Shown here in pieces: positions 35,784 through 43,539 of a stretch of DNA of 64,000 nt. The stretch is from UBA6544 sp049601975. GTDB lineage: Bacteria > Pseudomonadota > Alphaproteobacteria > UBA8366. The stretch spans positions 1 through 64,000 of the forward strand of contig JBMYRC010000003.1 of assembly GCA_049601975.1 (NCBI GenBank), in the 5' to 3' direction. Within the stretch, counting starts at the first letter, position 1; every line of letters starts with the position of its first letter. Position numbers and translations under genes: made by a program. The notes under the pieces were generated by a model. It did not search any database. It was not told where the DNA came from and saw nothing but the letters and a program-made list of their open reading frames with translations.

Positions 35784-36863
35784 ATGCCGCTCGACAATGC
35801 TCGTATTCATGACGTGCCGAACGACTTGCTCGCCGCGATCGACTATTGTTTTGAGCAAGGCTGGACGGACGGTCTTCCGGTCGTCCCGCCAAGCGTCGGG
35901 CGGGTCGAGGAGATGTTGCAATACGAGGGACGTCCGCCCGAGACCGTGATCGCGAGCCATCCAGCGACCGGATTCGAGTGCACAGTCCACGCAGCAGCGG
36001 TCAACGCCGTGATGGCCGGCTGTAGGCCGGAATACTTCCCAGTCGTCGTCGCAGCCTTGGAAGCGATGAACGAGCCCGACTTCAACTTTCACGGATCAAC
36101 GGCGAGTACCGGTGGATCGGCTCCGCTGATGATCGTCAGCGGACCGATGGCGGACGACCTTGGTATGAATTCAGACGTTAATCTGTTCGGCCCAGGCAAC
36201 CGCGCAAACGCCACCATGGGCCGCGCGGTGCGATTGATCCTCATGAACGTATTCCGGATGATCCCGGGTGTGTCGGACAAATCGACCCAAGGTCACCCGG
36301 GTAAATTCACCTTCTGCATTGCGGAGCGCAGCCGCGGTAATCCCTGGCCTCTGCTAGTGGAGGATCAAGGTTATCCGCAAGGTGTCAGCAGCGTCACCGT
36401 CCTCGCGGGCGGCGGTTTTTGCAATGTAGAGAACCACGGCGGCAATACCCCAGGGCAGGTGTTGGGCGCGGTCGCAGACGCGATGGCAAATTATGGCTGC
36501 ATCACGCTTGGCCAATCGGCTGTCGTCCTGGCGCCGGAACATGTACGGGTTATCGAAGCTGCTGGATGGAGTAAGACTCAGGTAAAGGAATTCTTGTTCA
36601 GTCGGGCCTATCGCACGGTCGACGGCATGAAGTCCGTCGGCAAATACCGCCAGCGGGAATACGACAAACAACATGCGGATGGCGGCACGCATCCCCTGGT
36701 AAAGGACGGCCAATTGCACCGGGGCCTAACACCCGACGATATTCTGGTGGTCATGGGCGGCGGCGATGCGGGCGGACATTCCTGCTTTATTCCGTCCTGG
36801 AGCCGTGCCCGATCTTCCTTAATGCAGTCGAAGCCCATCGGCGTCTGCATTGACTGCGATTGA
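35784..36863 (+). CDS. Conserved protein paired with a predicted selenoprotein
   Basis: A 359-residue protein of no well-characterised function. Conserved-looking segments are QGWTDGLPVVPPSVGRVEEM near the N-terminus, a glycine/asparagine-rich centre (GSTASTGGSAPLMIVSGPMA, then NLFGPGNRANATMGRAVRL), and the C-terminal DILVVMGGGDAGGHS and CIDCD. No signal peptide or membrane segment is visible. Two Cys residues close the protein (C-I-D-C-D), suggesting redox or metal chemistry (inference). Its stop lies 17 bp before the ATG of the UGSC selenoprotein, with AAGGAGAG between, so the two are almost surely co-expressed and may form one enzyme. It starts at ATG 35784. Confidence 0.75.
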   Translation: MPLDNARIHDVPNDLLAAIDYCFEQGWTDGLPVVPPSVGRVEEMLQYEGRPPETVIASHPATGFECTVHAAAVNAVMAGCRPEYFPVVVAALEAMNEPDFNFHGSTASTGGSAPLMIVSGPMADDLGMNSDVNLFGPGNRANATMGRAVRLILMNVFRMIPGVSDKSTQGHPGKFTFCIAERSRGNPWPLLVEDQGYPQGVSSVTVLAGGGFCNVENHGGNTPGQVLGAVADAMANYGCITLGQSAVVLAPEHVRVIEAAGWSKTQVKEFLFSRAYRTVDGMKSVGKYRQREYDKQHADGGTHPLVKDGQLHRGLTPDDILVVMGGGDAGGHSCFIPSWSRARSSLMQSKPIGVCIDCD

Positions 36864-36880
36864 TTGTAAGGAGAGACGAC

Positions 36881-37405
36881 ATGCAACTTTACGACCCCAC
36901 CGTCACGGGACCGGAGCGGAATTTCGCCCGCGCGGCTACCGTCGGCGATCTTGATGGCAAAACCATCGGCATCCTTGAGAACGGCAAGCTGAACGCCGTC
37001 AATATGCTACGGGAGACCGCCATCTTGTTCGAGCAACGCCACGGCTGCACCATCGCGCCGGTCTATTCTAAGTCGAATGCCAGCGCGCCTGCCCCCGGCG
37101 ACATGCTCGAAGTTGCGGCCAAGGAGGTTGATTTCCTGATTACCGGGCTCGGCGATTGAGGGAGCTGTTCGACGTGCAGTTTGCATGACGGTATCAGCTT
37201 CGAACAATTGGGAAAACGGGCTGTGGTACTCTGCACCGAACCATTCGAAGTAACCGCGCAGAATATTGCCCGTATGCTGGGCCTGCCGGAATATCCCTTC
37301 GTTATGGTGGAGCACCCGATCGGCAGCCGCACATTGGACGAAATCAAAGTCCTGGCCGAAGCGGCATATGAGCAGGCGCTCCCGATATTGAGTGGGCAAA
37401 CGTAA
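36881..37405 (+). CDS. Predicted selenoprotein with UGSC motif (TGA read as selenocysteine)
   Basis: From ATG 36881 (after AAGGAGAG) the frame gives 92 residues ending ITGLGD, then TGA at 37157-37159, and continues in the same frame as GSCSTCSLHDGISFEQLGKR to TAA at 37403-37405. Both halves are clean coding sequence and the C-terminal half (AVVLCTEPFEVTAQNIARML, GLPEYPFVMVEHPIGSR) has no start of its own with a ribosome site. Reading TGA as Sec93 gives U-G-S-C-S-T-C, like a redox motif. A family named for UGSC, with Cys forms too, is known to me from databases; its reaction is not. A SECIS-like hairpin follows the TGA. The selenocysteine machinery is not in this window, so decoding is inferred. 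Confidence 0.85.
37161..37201 (+). promoter_or_regulatory. Candidate bacterial SECIS element
   Basis: Starting two bases after the TGA, G37161-G37167 pairs with C37195-C37201 (seven pairs, one G-U). An internal loop follows, then two pairs, an A-A mismatch and an upper stem of C37173-C37177 with G37183-G37187, closing on the loop AGTTT (37178-37182). The loop begins 19 bases after TGA and has G in second position, which fits the known bacterial SECIS pattern for SelB binding. The hairpin lies inside the coding sequence, as in other bacterial selenoprotein genes. Confidence 0.7.
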
Positions 37406-37410
37406 GTCCG

Positions 37411-37437
37411 AATCCTCTCCCGCGAGGGGGATTTCTT
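37411..37437. terminator. Terminator between selenoprotein and rhodanese genes
   Basis: AATCCTCT pairs with GGGGGATT (eight pairs including G-U) around a CCCGCGA-type loop, followed on the plus strand by TTCTTAAA. It lies in the 36-bp gap between two converging genes, so it can end transcription from the selenoprotein side. Confidence 0.6.
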
Positions 37438-37441
37438 AAAG

Positions 37442-39016
37442 CTACAGAGGTGCGAGGCGGAACGAATCGCGCTCCTGTTGATCTAGTTGATCGACTAAGC
37501 CGATTTCCCAATCGAGATAGGCATGCGCCGCTGCCGGGTCGCCGCCGTTGGGATTGTTGCGGTGCTGCCAGTGATACACCAATTTGATACCGTCTGCATC
37601 CGATGGCTCATTTGGTGTGGCGACGATCTTAAGACCCGCTTCCCGCCACGCAGTCTCATCGCCCGACAGCTGTTGGACATTCGTGATGCCCAATTCTCCA
37701 AGCCGCTGAGCCGCGAGCGCGGCGATGCCGTCATCGGAGGTGATCAGGACGACCGGCTTTTCCACAGTCAGGCCGAGCCCCTCAAATCTCGGCCGGATCG
37801 ACCATGTCGCTCCCTCGATGTGTCCCGCGCGATAGGCACGGGGCGAACGCAGGTCCACAAGTTGGGCATTCCCGAGTTGGTCTTTTGCCGCCGCGGCGAC
37901 CGGCTCTACTCCGAAAGTCGAGACCTCGGGTATCGCGACGCCGCGCATGGCATCGACGCCGCCGCGTAAGATCGCGACATCGTAGCCGATCTGATGGATC
38001 CAGTTCGCCATCATCGGCGCCCGAATCATCTCGTTGTCCATGACGATCACGCGACCGCCGCGCACGCCGACCCAGAGGTCGATGCCTTGCACCAGTTGCC
38101 CGCCGAGCGCGTGGCGGCTGCCCGGGATTCCGTCAGCCTCAAATTCCTCATCGCTTCGAACATCGATCAGATAAGTCGAGCGTGTCGTATCCGCGAGCCA
38201 AGCGGCGGCTTCTTCTGGCTCCACAAATTTTAGGCCCGTCTTTGCCGCACGCGCTTCGGCCCGCTCGCGCAACGGTGCCAGTTTTGCCTCCGATGTCGGC
38301 GCATCCGGATAAGTGCGGGTCGCCCCTTCTTCGCGCTGGAGCCCCGCGAGGAACCAGCCCTGTGTCCCGTTCTCAAGCGCATAGACCGGGTTGGGGAGGC
38401 CAAAAGCCCTGAGCGTCTCTGCCCCCAGAATCGAGCGGGTGCGCCCGGCGCAGTTCACGATGATCGTCGTTTCCGGATTCGTTACCAATTCGCCGATGCG
38501 CAAGGTCGATTCACCGTTCGGACAGCAAATCCCACCGGGAATATTGAAGTTGTTGTATTCTCCGTAGGGTCGGCTATCGACGATGATATGGTTCGGGTTT
38601 TCCGCCTTCAGCGCCATGACTTGTTCGGACGTCAAGTTCGGCGTGTGATTGCCGATCTCCAAAAGTTCGCCGAACGTCTTACTCGGCAAGTGTTCGCCCT
38701 TATAGAGCGTATATCCGGCGGCACCCCAGGCAGCCGCACCTCCCGCCATGATGGACACTTTGGTATACCCTAACGCTTCGGCGCGCGCCGCCGCAAGCCC
38801 GGCGATACCGTCATCATTATCATAGAGGACCATGCGGACGACGAGTGCCGGCGCCAACTCGACAAGCCGCACCTCGAAATTACTGTAAGGAACCGATACA
38901 GCGAAAAACGGATGACCGTCGCCGAATTGACCACCCTCGCGAACATCAAAGAAAGCGATCTCCTTGCCGTCGGACAACATGTCCCTAACCACGCTCGCCT
39001 CTACCATTGTCACCAT
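37442..39016 (-). CDS. Four-domain rhodanese protein
   Basis: A 524-residue protein made of four rhodanese-homology domains (about residues 1-110, 120-235, 260-370 and 375-465) and a C-terminal tail. Only the second has an active-site Cys (IIVNCAGRTRSILGAETLRA); the equivalent loops of the others read LYDNDDG, VMDNEMI and ITSDDG and lack it. It would transfer sulfane sulfur, or conceivably selenium, from a persulfide-bearing Cys to a thiol acceptor. It has no signal peptide. It converges on the selenoprotein gene across a shared terminator, so co-regulation is not implied. The start is ATG 39016, with a second ATG three codons later. Confidence 0.87.
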   Translation of the reverse strand: MVTMVEASVVRDMLSDGKEIAFFDVREGGQFGDGHPFFAVSVPYSNFEVRLVELAPALVVRMVLYDNDDGIAGLAAARAEALGYTKVSIMAGGAAAWGAAGYTLYKGEHLPSKTFGELLEIGNHTPNLTSEQVMALKAENPNHIIVDSRPYGEYNNFNIPGGICCPNGESTLRIGELVTNPETTIIVNCAGRTRSILGAETLRAFGLPNPVYALENGTQGWFLAGLQREEGATRTYPDAPTSEAKLAPLRERAEARAAKTGLKFVEPEEAAAWLADTTRSTYLIDVRSDEEFEADGIPGSRHALGGQLVQGIDLWVGVRGGRVIVMDNEMIRAPMMANWIHQIGYDVAILRGGVDAMRGVAIPEVSTFGVEPVAAAAKDQLGNAQLVDLRSPRAYRAGHIEGATWSIRPRFEGLGLTVEKPVVLITSDDGIAALAAQRLGELGITNVQQLSGDETAWREAGLKIVATPNEPSDADGIKLVYHWQHRNNPNGGDPAAAHAYLDWEIGLVDQLDQQERDSFRLAPL

Positions 39017-39091
39017 GATTTTCGCTCCTCATTTTTATCGGACCCACGACAGAGACGCCGCTAAATTGTCGGAATAACCCGAGCAATTCCG

Positions 39092-40060
39092 CTATTTGGG
39101 CTTCTCCGCACTGCTGGGCTTATCGTCAACCGAATACCCTTGTCTCGATGCCCGTTTCCACCATTTATTCGCAATATCCTCATCCGCACGAACGCCCTGT
39201 CCCTTATAATACATCAATCCCAGACTGTGCTGCGCGTGGGCATGTCCATATTCGGCAGCCTTCGTGAACCACCTGAGCGCCGCTCCATAATTCTGCGGAA
39301 GACCTTGTCCGTCGTAATACATGCGCGCCAGATTGTACTGCGCGCGAACATCCCCCTGAACGGCCGCTCGTATGTACCACTTCTCCGCCATCTGCGGGTC
39401 CTTTGGGACGCTTTTTCCCGCTTGATACAACAACGCCATATTGTATTGGGCGTTCGCGTCCCCCTGTTCAGCGGCAAGTTCATATTCCGGTCGTTTGATG
39501 CCATACAGTTTCGCTAATACGATATCTTTTCTTTGTTCAAATACTCTTTTAAAAACATTCAGTTTTTCAGCTTTAGAATAACGATCATCAATACTCATGT
39601 ATTCTTTTGATTTAATTTTTAAATACAACTCTTCTAAAATACTCAATTTAATGCCTGTTACTGGATGTTTTATTTCATCTATAGGAGAGTTTATGCCTTT
39701 AATTAAATTTTCATACTGTTCTTTATTCAAAGAAACACGATGTTGCTTATAATTAGGCATGTCGAAGGAAAAACTTAAGTACGACATTTCCTTTTCAACA
39801 TCAGATATCATTTCTTTCGTTAGCGACTTTGAATCCAGTTCGCTCCATTGAATCGGATCCTTTAGCTTATTCACTATCACGCAAAAAATTGAGCAATCCG
39901 GGCTTGCCCGCCCCCAAGGTGCGATAATGGCAATGCCCAATCCACCACCGACAACTGCCACTAAAGCCAACAATACCAAAAATGTTCTGATGCCCTTTAG
40001 AACATCAACCCATACCGGTTCGCCCAGAGCGTTGACGTTTCTATCGTTTGAATTTGCCAT
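39092..40060 (-). CDS. Sel1-repeat protein with N-terminal membrane anchor
   Basis: A 322-residue protein. A hydrophobic segment at residues about 27-47 anchors it, probably leaving the rest periplasmic. After a 130-residue linker come three Sel1-like (tetratricopeptide-type) repeats: AAEQGDANAQYNMALLYQAG, AAVQGDVRAQYNLARMYYDG and AAEYGHAHAQHSLGLMYYKG. Such repeats mediate protein-protein contacts. The linker-coding DNA (about 39530-39760) is strongly AT-rich relative to the GC-rich repeats, without loss of the frame. Partners are unknown. Confidence 0.85.
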   Translation of the reverse strand: MANSNDRNVNALGEPVWVDVLKGIRTFLVLLALVAVVGGGLGIAIIAPWGRASPDCSIFCVIVNKLKDPIQWSELDSKSLTKEMISDVEKEMSYLSFSFDMPNYKQHRVSLNKEQYENLIKGINSPIDEIKHPVTGIKLSILEELYLKIKSKEYMSIDDRYSKAEKLNVFKRVFEQRKDIVLAKLYGIKRPEYELAAEQGDANAQYNMALLYQAGKSVPKDPQMAEKWYIRAAVQGDVRAQYNLARMYYDGQGLPQNYGAALRWFTKAAEYGHAHAQHSLGLMYYKGQGVRADEDIANKWWKRASRQGYSVDDKPSSAEKPK

Positions 40061-40372
40061 ATTTCATGGATTCACCCGACTACGAGTGAACTCTTTCATT
40101 GGTGGTTGGAGTAGTCGTTCGTCAATTTCCCGTCGGGAATGTTCGAGCTTATGCCAACATATAGGCACGGCTTCATAATACCTCTAGAGTTATCTAGTTC
40201 GAAGCTCGATCGTTAAACACCCTTCATCAGAACAAGACTTGGTTACTAAACGTTTTCATCGAGCCAAATAGATTACCCAATGCCATATCCGCGAAGGCGA
40301 AAATCTTTTAGACCTATTTGGGACACAGGCGGCGATATTAACTTATTGATTTCTTTATTTATATTACAGAAA
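40061..40372. other. Gap with no gene seen
   Basis: 312 bp of moderate base composition. I see no convincing frame, RNA gene or strong hairpin. The short plus-strand frame starting near 40280 overlaps the guaA remnant on the other strand and looks accidental. The interval presumably holds the promoter of the Sel1-repeat gene. Confidence 0.5.
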
Positions 40373-40520
40373 TCACTCCCACTTGATCCTATCCGGGGGC
40401 CGCTAGGTTATATCGTAAGTCACACGGTTGATACCACAGAGCTCATTGATGATGCGTTTGGCCCTACGTCCTAAGAATTCGTGATCGAAGGGGAAGTAGT
40501 CCGCCGTCTTCCCATCGCCG
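40373..40520 (-). pseudogene. Decayed 3' fragment of a second guaA gene
   Basis: The minus strand reads GDGKTADYFPFDHEFLGRRA, then KRIINELCGINRVTYDIT, a stop (TAG), and RPPDRIKWE with its own stop. This aligns along its whole length with the end of the intact GMP synthetase 3.2 kb away (MTADYFPFDHDFLGRTANRI and GINRVTYDITSKPPGTIEWE). Sequence before the fragment has no guaA similarity and turns into AT-rich repeat DNA. It is an old partial duplication. Confidence 0.85.
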
Positions 40521-40528
40521 GCGGAGTC

Positions 40529-40898
40529 CAATTAGTTGCAACTCATTCCCGTTAGATCATTTCACCCATAATTTCCCAAAGAGATTGATTGGTGTTTTTT
40601 TATTGAATATTTCTTATATAATTTAAATAATAATTAAAACACTTATTGTTATTAAATAATAATTGAAACAAAAATATAATATATATTACATATTGTTATT
40701 ATTTATCACTTATTATTATTTTTATAAAATCCTAATTTATCTAGTATAGAGGTTATTTTATCTATCGGGATGGCATGTCGTGTATTCCCATTTATACCGA
40801 TCACGGTTTCTGCTCTTAAGATTGAATTTATTATTGCTTCATTTACACTTTCAATAACACCTCTGAATATATTAATAATATTATTATCATTTAATTAG
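40529..40898. repeat. AT-rich block starting with repeat copy 2
   Basis: The first 90 bp (ATTCCCGTTAGATCATTTC, ATTTCCCAAAGAGATTGATT and GGTGTTTTTTTATTG) correspond to the start of the element at 29461. The rest, to the end of the dead peptidase gene, is nearly pure A and T with many short TTATTATT-like runs and no convincing frame. It adjoins the truncated end of the guaA fragment, just as copy 1 adjoins the truncated dioxygenase copy. Confidence 0.6.
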
Positions 40899-40899
40899 T

Positions 40900-41898
40900 T
40901 TATATTGTATTTATCACCCTGTGATTCATTTTTATTGTATTCCGAATTTGAAAATGCAATAAAAAATCTCTACTACTGTGCGTAGCGACGCCGCCTGCAA
41001 GGCCTAATCCCAACCCAGCTCTTTTTGCTAATCTATTAAGTTGTCTGCTTGATAATAGGGCATCTGTCGCAATTACGATCATTATCGATCCCGGCGGCTC
41101 TTTAGGTGCACTTTGAAAGGTTCCTTTTAACGGGTCTCCGCCAATCCAGTTAGCGGGGTTTTTCTCATCCTCGTAACCAGGTGGGACGATATGCCGACCT
41201 ATTGGAATGCCATCCAATCTGAGGTCGCGCGCGTCTCCCGTATTCGTTAAAGTTAGGCAACCAACCATAAACTCTCCTTGGTCTGTTGTGCCTTTATCAT
41301 ATTGAGTTTGAATTATTCTTGAGACTGTACCAATGCCTCCCTTCCATCCGAACCTTGTCATTCCGACACCTGCGCCAACAACACCTTCAGAAAATTCATT
41401 TTCGCTGGCTTGATCGATGGCATCTAAAACATGAGATTTCTTGATATGCCTCCCGACGATATCGTTGAAGAACCCGTCGTTACATTCGCCCACCACCGGA
41501 TTAAACGACCTGATTCCGGGTTTTTGTTCTGATAAGTAATCAATTAAATAATCAGCATATTTCCAAAAAATTAAAGTAATTTTTAAAATTATATTAGATT
41601 TTATTCGGCCTAATTATTTAATTTCGGAATACCGAATTTATTAGCATAACCATTTATTACATGATCTTCCGCCGTTACATTATTTTTATTTATGTTTTTT
41701 ACTATGCGGAAGAATAGCCGTAACACCGGTCCTAATAGGACCTTTTCCGATCTGAAGATCCCCATCACCCTCAAACAGGGTCGTATGGCCAACCTTTATA
41801 CCAGGGAAATCGGTAATCGAATTTAATTTATCTTTCGGTAAAACACCCATTTCCAACCCTAAATCTTTGCTTCTAGGTCTTTTATTGTCGGATCTCAT
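40900..41898 (-). pseudogene. P1-family peptidase (DmpA-like aminopeptidase), decayed
   Basis: From 41898 the frame gives MRSDNKRPRSKDLGLEMGVL, then ITDFPGIKVGHTTLFEGDGD and GKGPIRTGVTAILPH, the N-terminus of DmpA-type peptidases. A frameshift near 41690 leads to EDHVINGYANKFGIPK and a stop. A middle portion is missing. 41496-40900 then gives the C-terminal part (CNDGFFNDIVGRHIKKSHVL, GVVGAGVGMTRFGWKGGIGT) including PGSIMIVIATDALLS, the self-cleavage Gly-Ser site. The intact enzyme would release N-terminal amino acids. The codons are much richer in A and T than in neighbouring genes. Confidence 0.85.
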
Positions 41899-42170
41899 AT
41901 TGGAGAACTTCCCTGCTTTCGATTGTCATTTGCCGTCGCCATTGCACTGGAATCATCTGGATATCTTGTTTTTTTCCTCCACTCAAGGAGAACGGTCAAT
42001 CTCTCTTTAGAGATTGCCGTTAACAACAATACTTCCCGCCAAATTCATGTAGGCAAATCATTTAGGAGAGATTTAAAGGCGAACCTAGGCCCTTAATTTA
42101 ATAATTTTGTTGAATATATTTTTCCCTGAACTCAACTCCACTCAATAGTGGCACAAACAAAAGGCAAAAA

Positions 42171-42842
42171 ATGTCGGAAATGTCCTTTGAAACAGCTGTT
42201 AGATCCCGTCGTTCAGTACGCGGCTTTCAGAACAGGGAAGTCCCTCAAGATGTACTCAACAAGGTGTTTGATATTGCACGTTGGGCACCATCAGGGACCA
42301 ACATGCAATCTTGGCAAACTTATGTCGCGTCAGGTGCCACAAGAGATACCTTACGCGAACAAATGATGGCGGCAGTGAAAAACGGCTCGCCACCCGACCA
42401 AGATTATAAAGAGCCCCGGGCTTCCCTTGGGCAAGTCTGGAAAGACCGCCGTCGAGAATGCGCTGCAGTGCTTTACCGCGCGATGGATATTGCCTGGGAA
42501 GATAAACAAGCTCGCAGCGCAGCGGCCTTCCGGAACTTTGAGCTCTTTGATGCGCCCCACGTCGCTTTTCTATGCACGAATGAAGCCTTTGGGTTCCGCG
42601 CCTGGGACGTGGGTATGTACGCGCAAACGTTGATGCTTGCCATGACCGCCAACGGTCTGGCCTCTTGCGCTCAAGGCACCATGGCACACTACCCGGATCT
42701 CGTTCGCAAAGCTTTTGATCTAGGGCCGGAAGTGAAAGTGCTATTTGGTCTCAGCTTCGGCTACGAAGACACTTCCATGAAGGTAAATGCCGCACACACT
42801 GAGCGTGCCGCGCTGGAAGAAACGGTTACATTTAGACGCTAA
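42171..42842 (+). CDS. Nitroreductase family protein
   Basis: A 223-residue FMN-dependent nitroreductase. The N-terminal RSRRSVRGFQNREVP and the phosphate-binding region ARWAPSGTNMQSWQTYVASG are family hallmarks, and GMYAQTLMLAMTANGLASCA with FGLSFGYED closes the fold. Members reduce nitro groups, quinones or enones with NAD(P)H. It starts at ATG 42171, with another in-frame ATG three codons later. The 272 bp upstream (41899-42170) hold no gene and probably carry its promoter. A LysR-type remnant follows. Confidence 0.9.
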   Translation: MSEMSFETAVRSRRSVRGFQNREVPQDVLNKVFDIARWAPSGTNMQSWQTYVASGATRDTLREQMMAAVKNGSPPDQDYKEPRASLGQVWKDRRRECAAVLYRAMDIAWEDKQARSAAAFRNFELFDAPHVAFLCTNEAFGFRAWDVGMYAQTLMLAMTANGLASCAQGTMAHYPDLVRKAFDLGPEVKVLFGLSFGYEDTSMKVNAAHTERAALEETVTFRR

Positions 42843-42939
42843 AGCTCGCCTTTCGGTTCCTCGTGTGCCTGTTTGAAGGAGTGCCGGGACAATCGGCGCG
42901 GCTCGAAATCTAAAATCGAGTACCCTTCTCTCCTCGCTT

Positions 42940-43461
42940 TGCGCCATTATAGAGCATCCGGCGTTTAATTTCGGTATCTTCACGGCAAAGGGCGAGATCG
43001 GTCTGCTTTGTGTCGGCCAAGCCTTTGAAGTGGATCAATCGCCGAACGAAGTCCTTTTCGAGGATGTATTTGTCTGTCTCGCCTGTGCCGAGTGTGGACC
43101 CGACGAACCATTCGACGGAGACGCATATCTATCCGGACGTTACGTTGTCGTGCGATATTTCGAGAACCGGATGACATTCGAAGACGAATCATTTTTCTGG
43201 CAAGAAGGCCTCAAGCGAACACACCAAATCGCCGTTTGGTCCTATGGCTTGATCCCTCAATTGATCTGCAGCACCCCGCTCATCGCCACAGTCAGACGCC
43301 GTATCGCTGAACAAATCGCGACACAATGGCCGGTCAAGATTCTACCATTTCCTTACGAGCAAACGCCGGTTCGCGCATTTGGATACTGGCACTCCAGCCG
43401 AGACAAAGACCCAGTCTTAGAGCGCTTCCTGGAAATCGTTCGCGAGGTCGTTTCCGAATAA
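42940..43461 (+). pseudogene. LysR-type regulator, C-terminal remnant
   Basis: The frame reads IIEHPAFNFGIFTAKGEIGL, then LCVGQAFEVDQSPNEVLFED and VVVRYFENRMTFEDESFF, ending VRAFGYWHSSRDKDPVLERF. This is the effector-binding half of a LysR regulator. The N-terminal winged-helix DNA-binding domain (about 90 residues) and early effector domain are missing, and the sequence upstream of 42940 gives no equivalent. It is a truncated, probably inactive regulator. The preserved part is clean, so loss may be recent. Confidence 0.8.
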
Positions 43462-43539
43462 ACGGAGGCGGACCGGTTCGGCGCTATTAAACGGGACACA
43501 TATTTTAATGATTTCATTGGAAATTGCTTTCTTCTGAAA

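Noticed and set aside
37160..37405. Downstream half of the selenoprotein as an independent gene
   Set aside because: No start codon with a ribosome site near 37160-37185, and its frame joins the upstream half directly across the TGA.
40280..40474. Plus-strand frame of 64 codons as a gene
   Set aside because: It lies antisense over the guaA 3' fragment, whose alignment to intact guaA explains the sequence.
40529..40898. AT-rich block as a replication origin or CRISPR leader
   Set aside because: No DnaA boxes, iterons or regular repeat-spacer pattern are visible.
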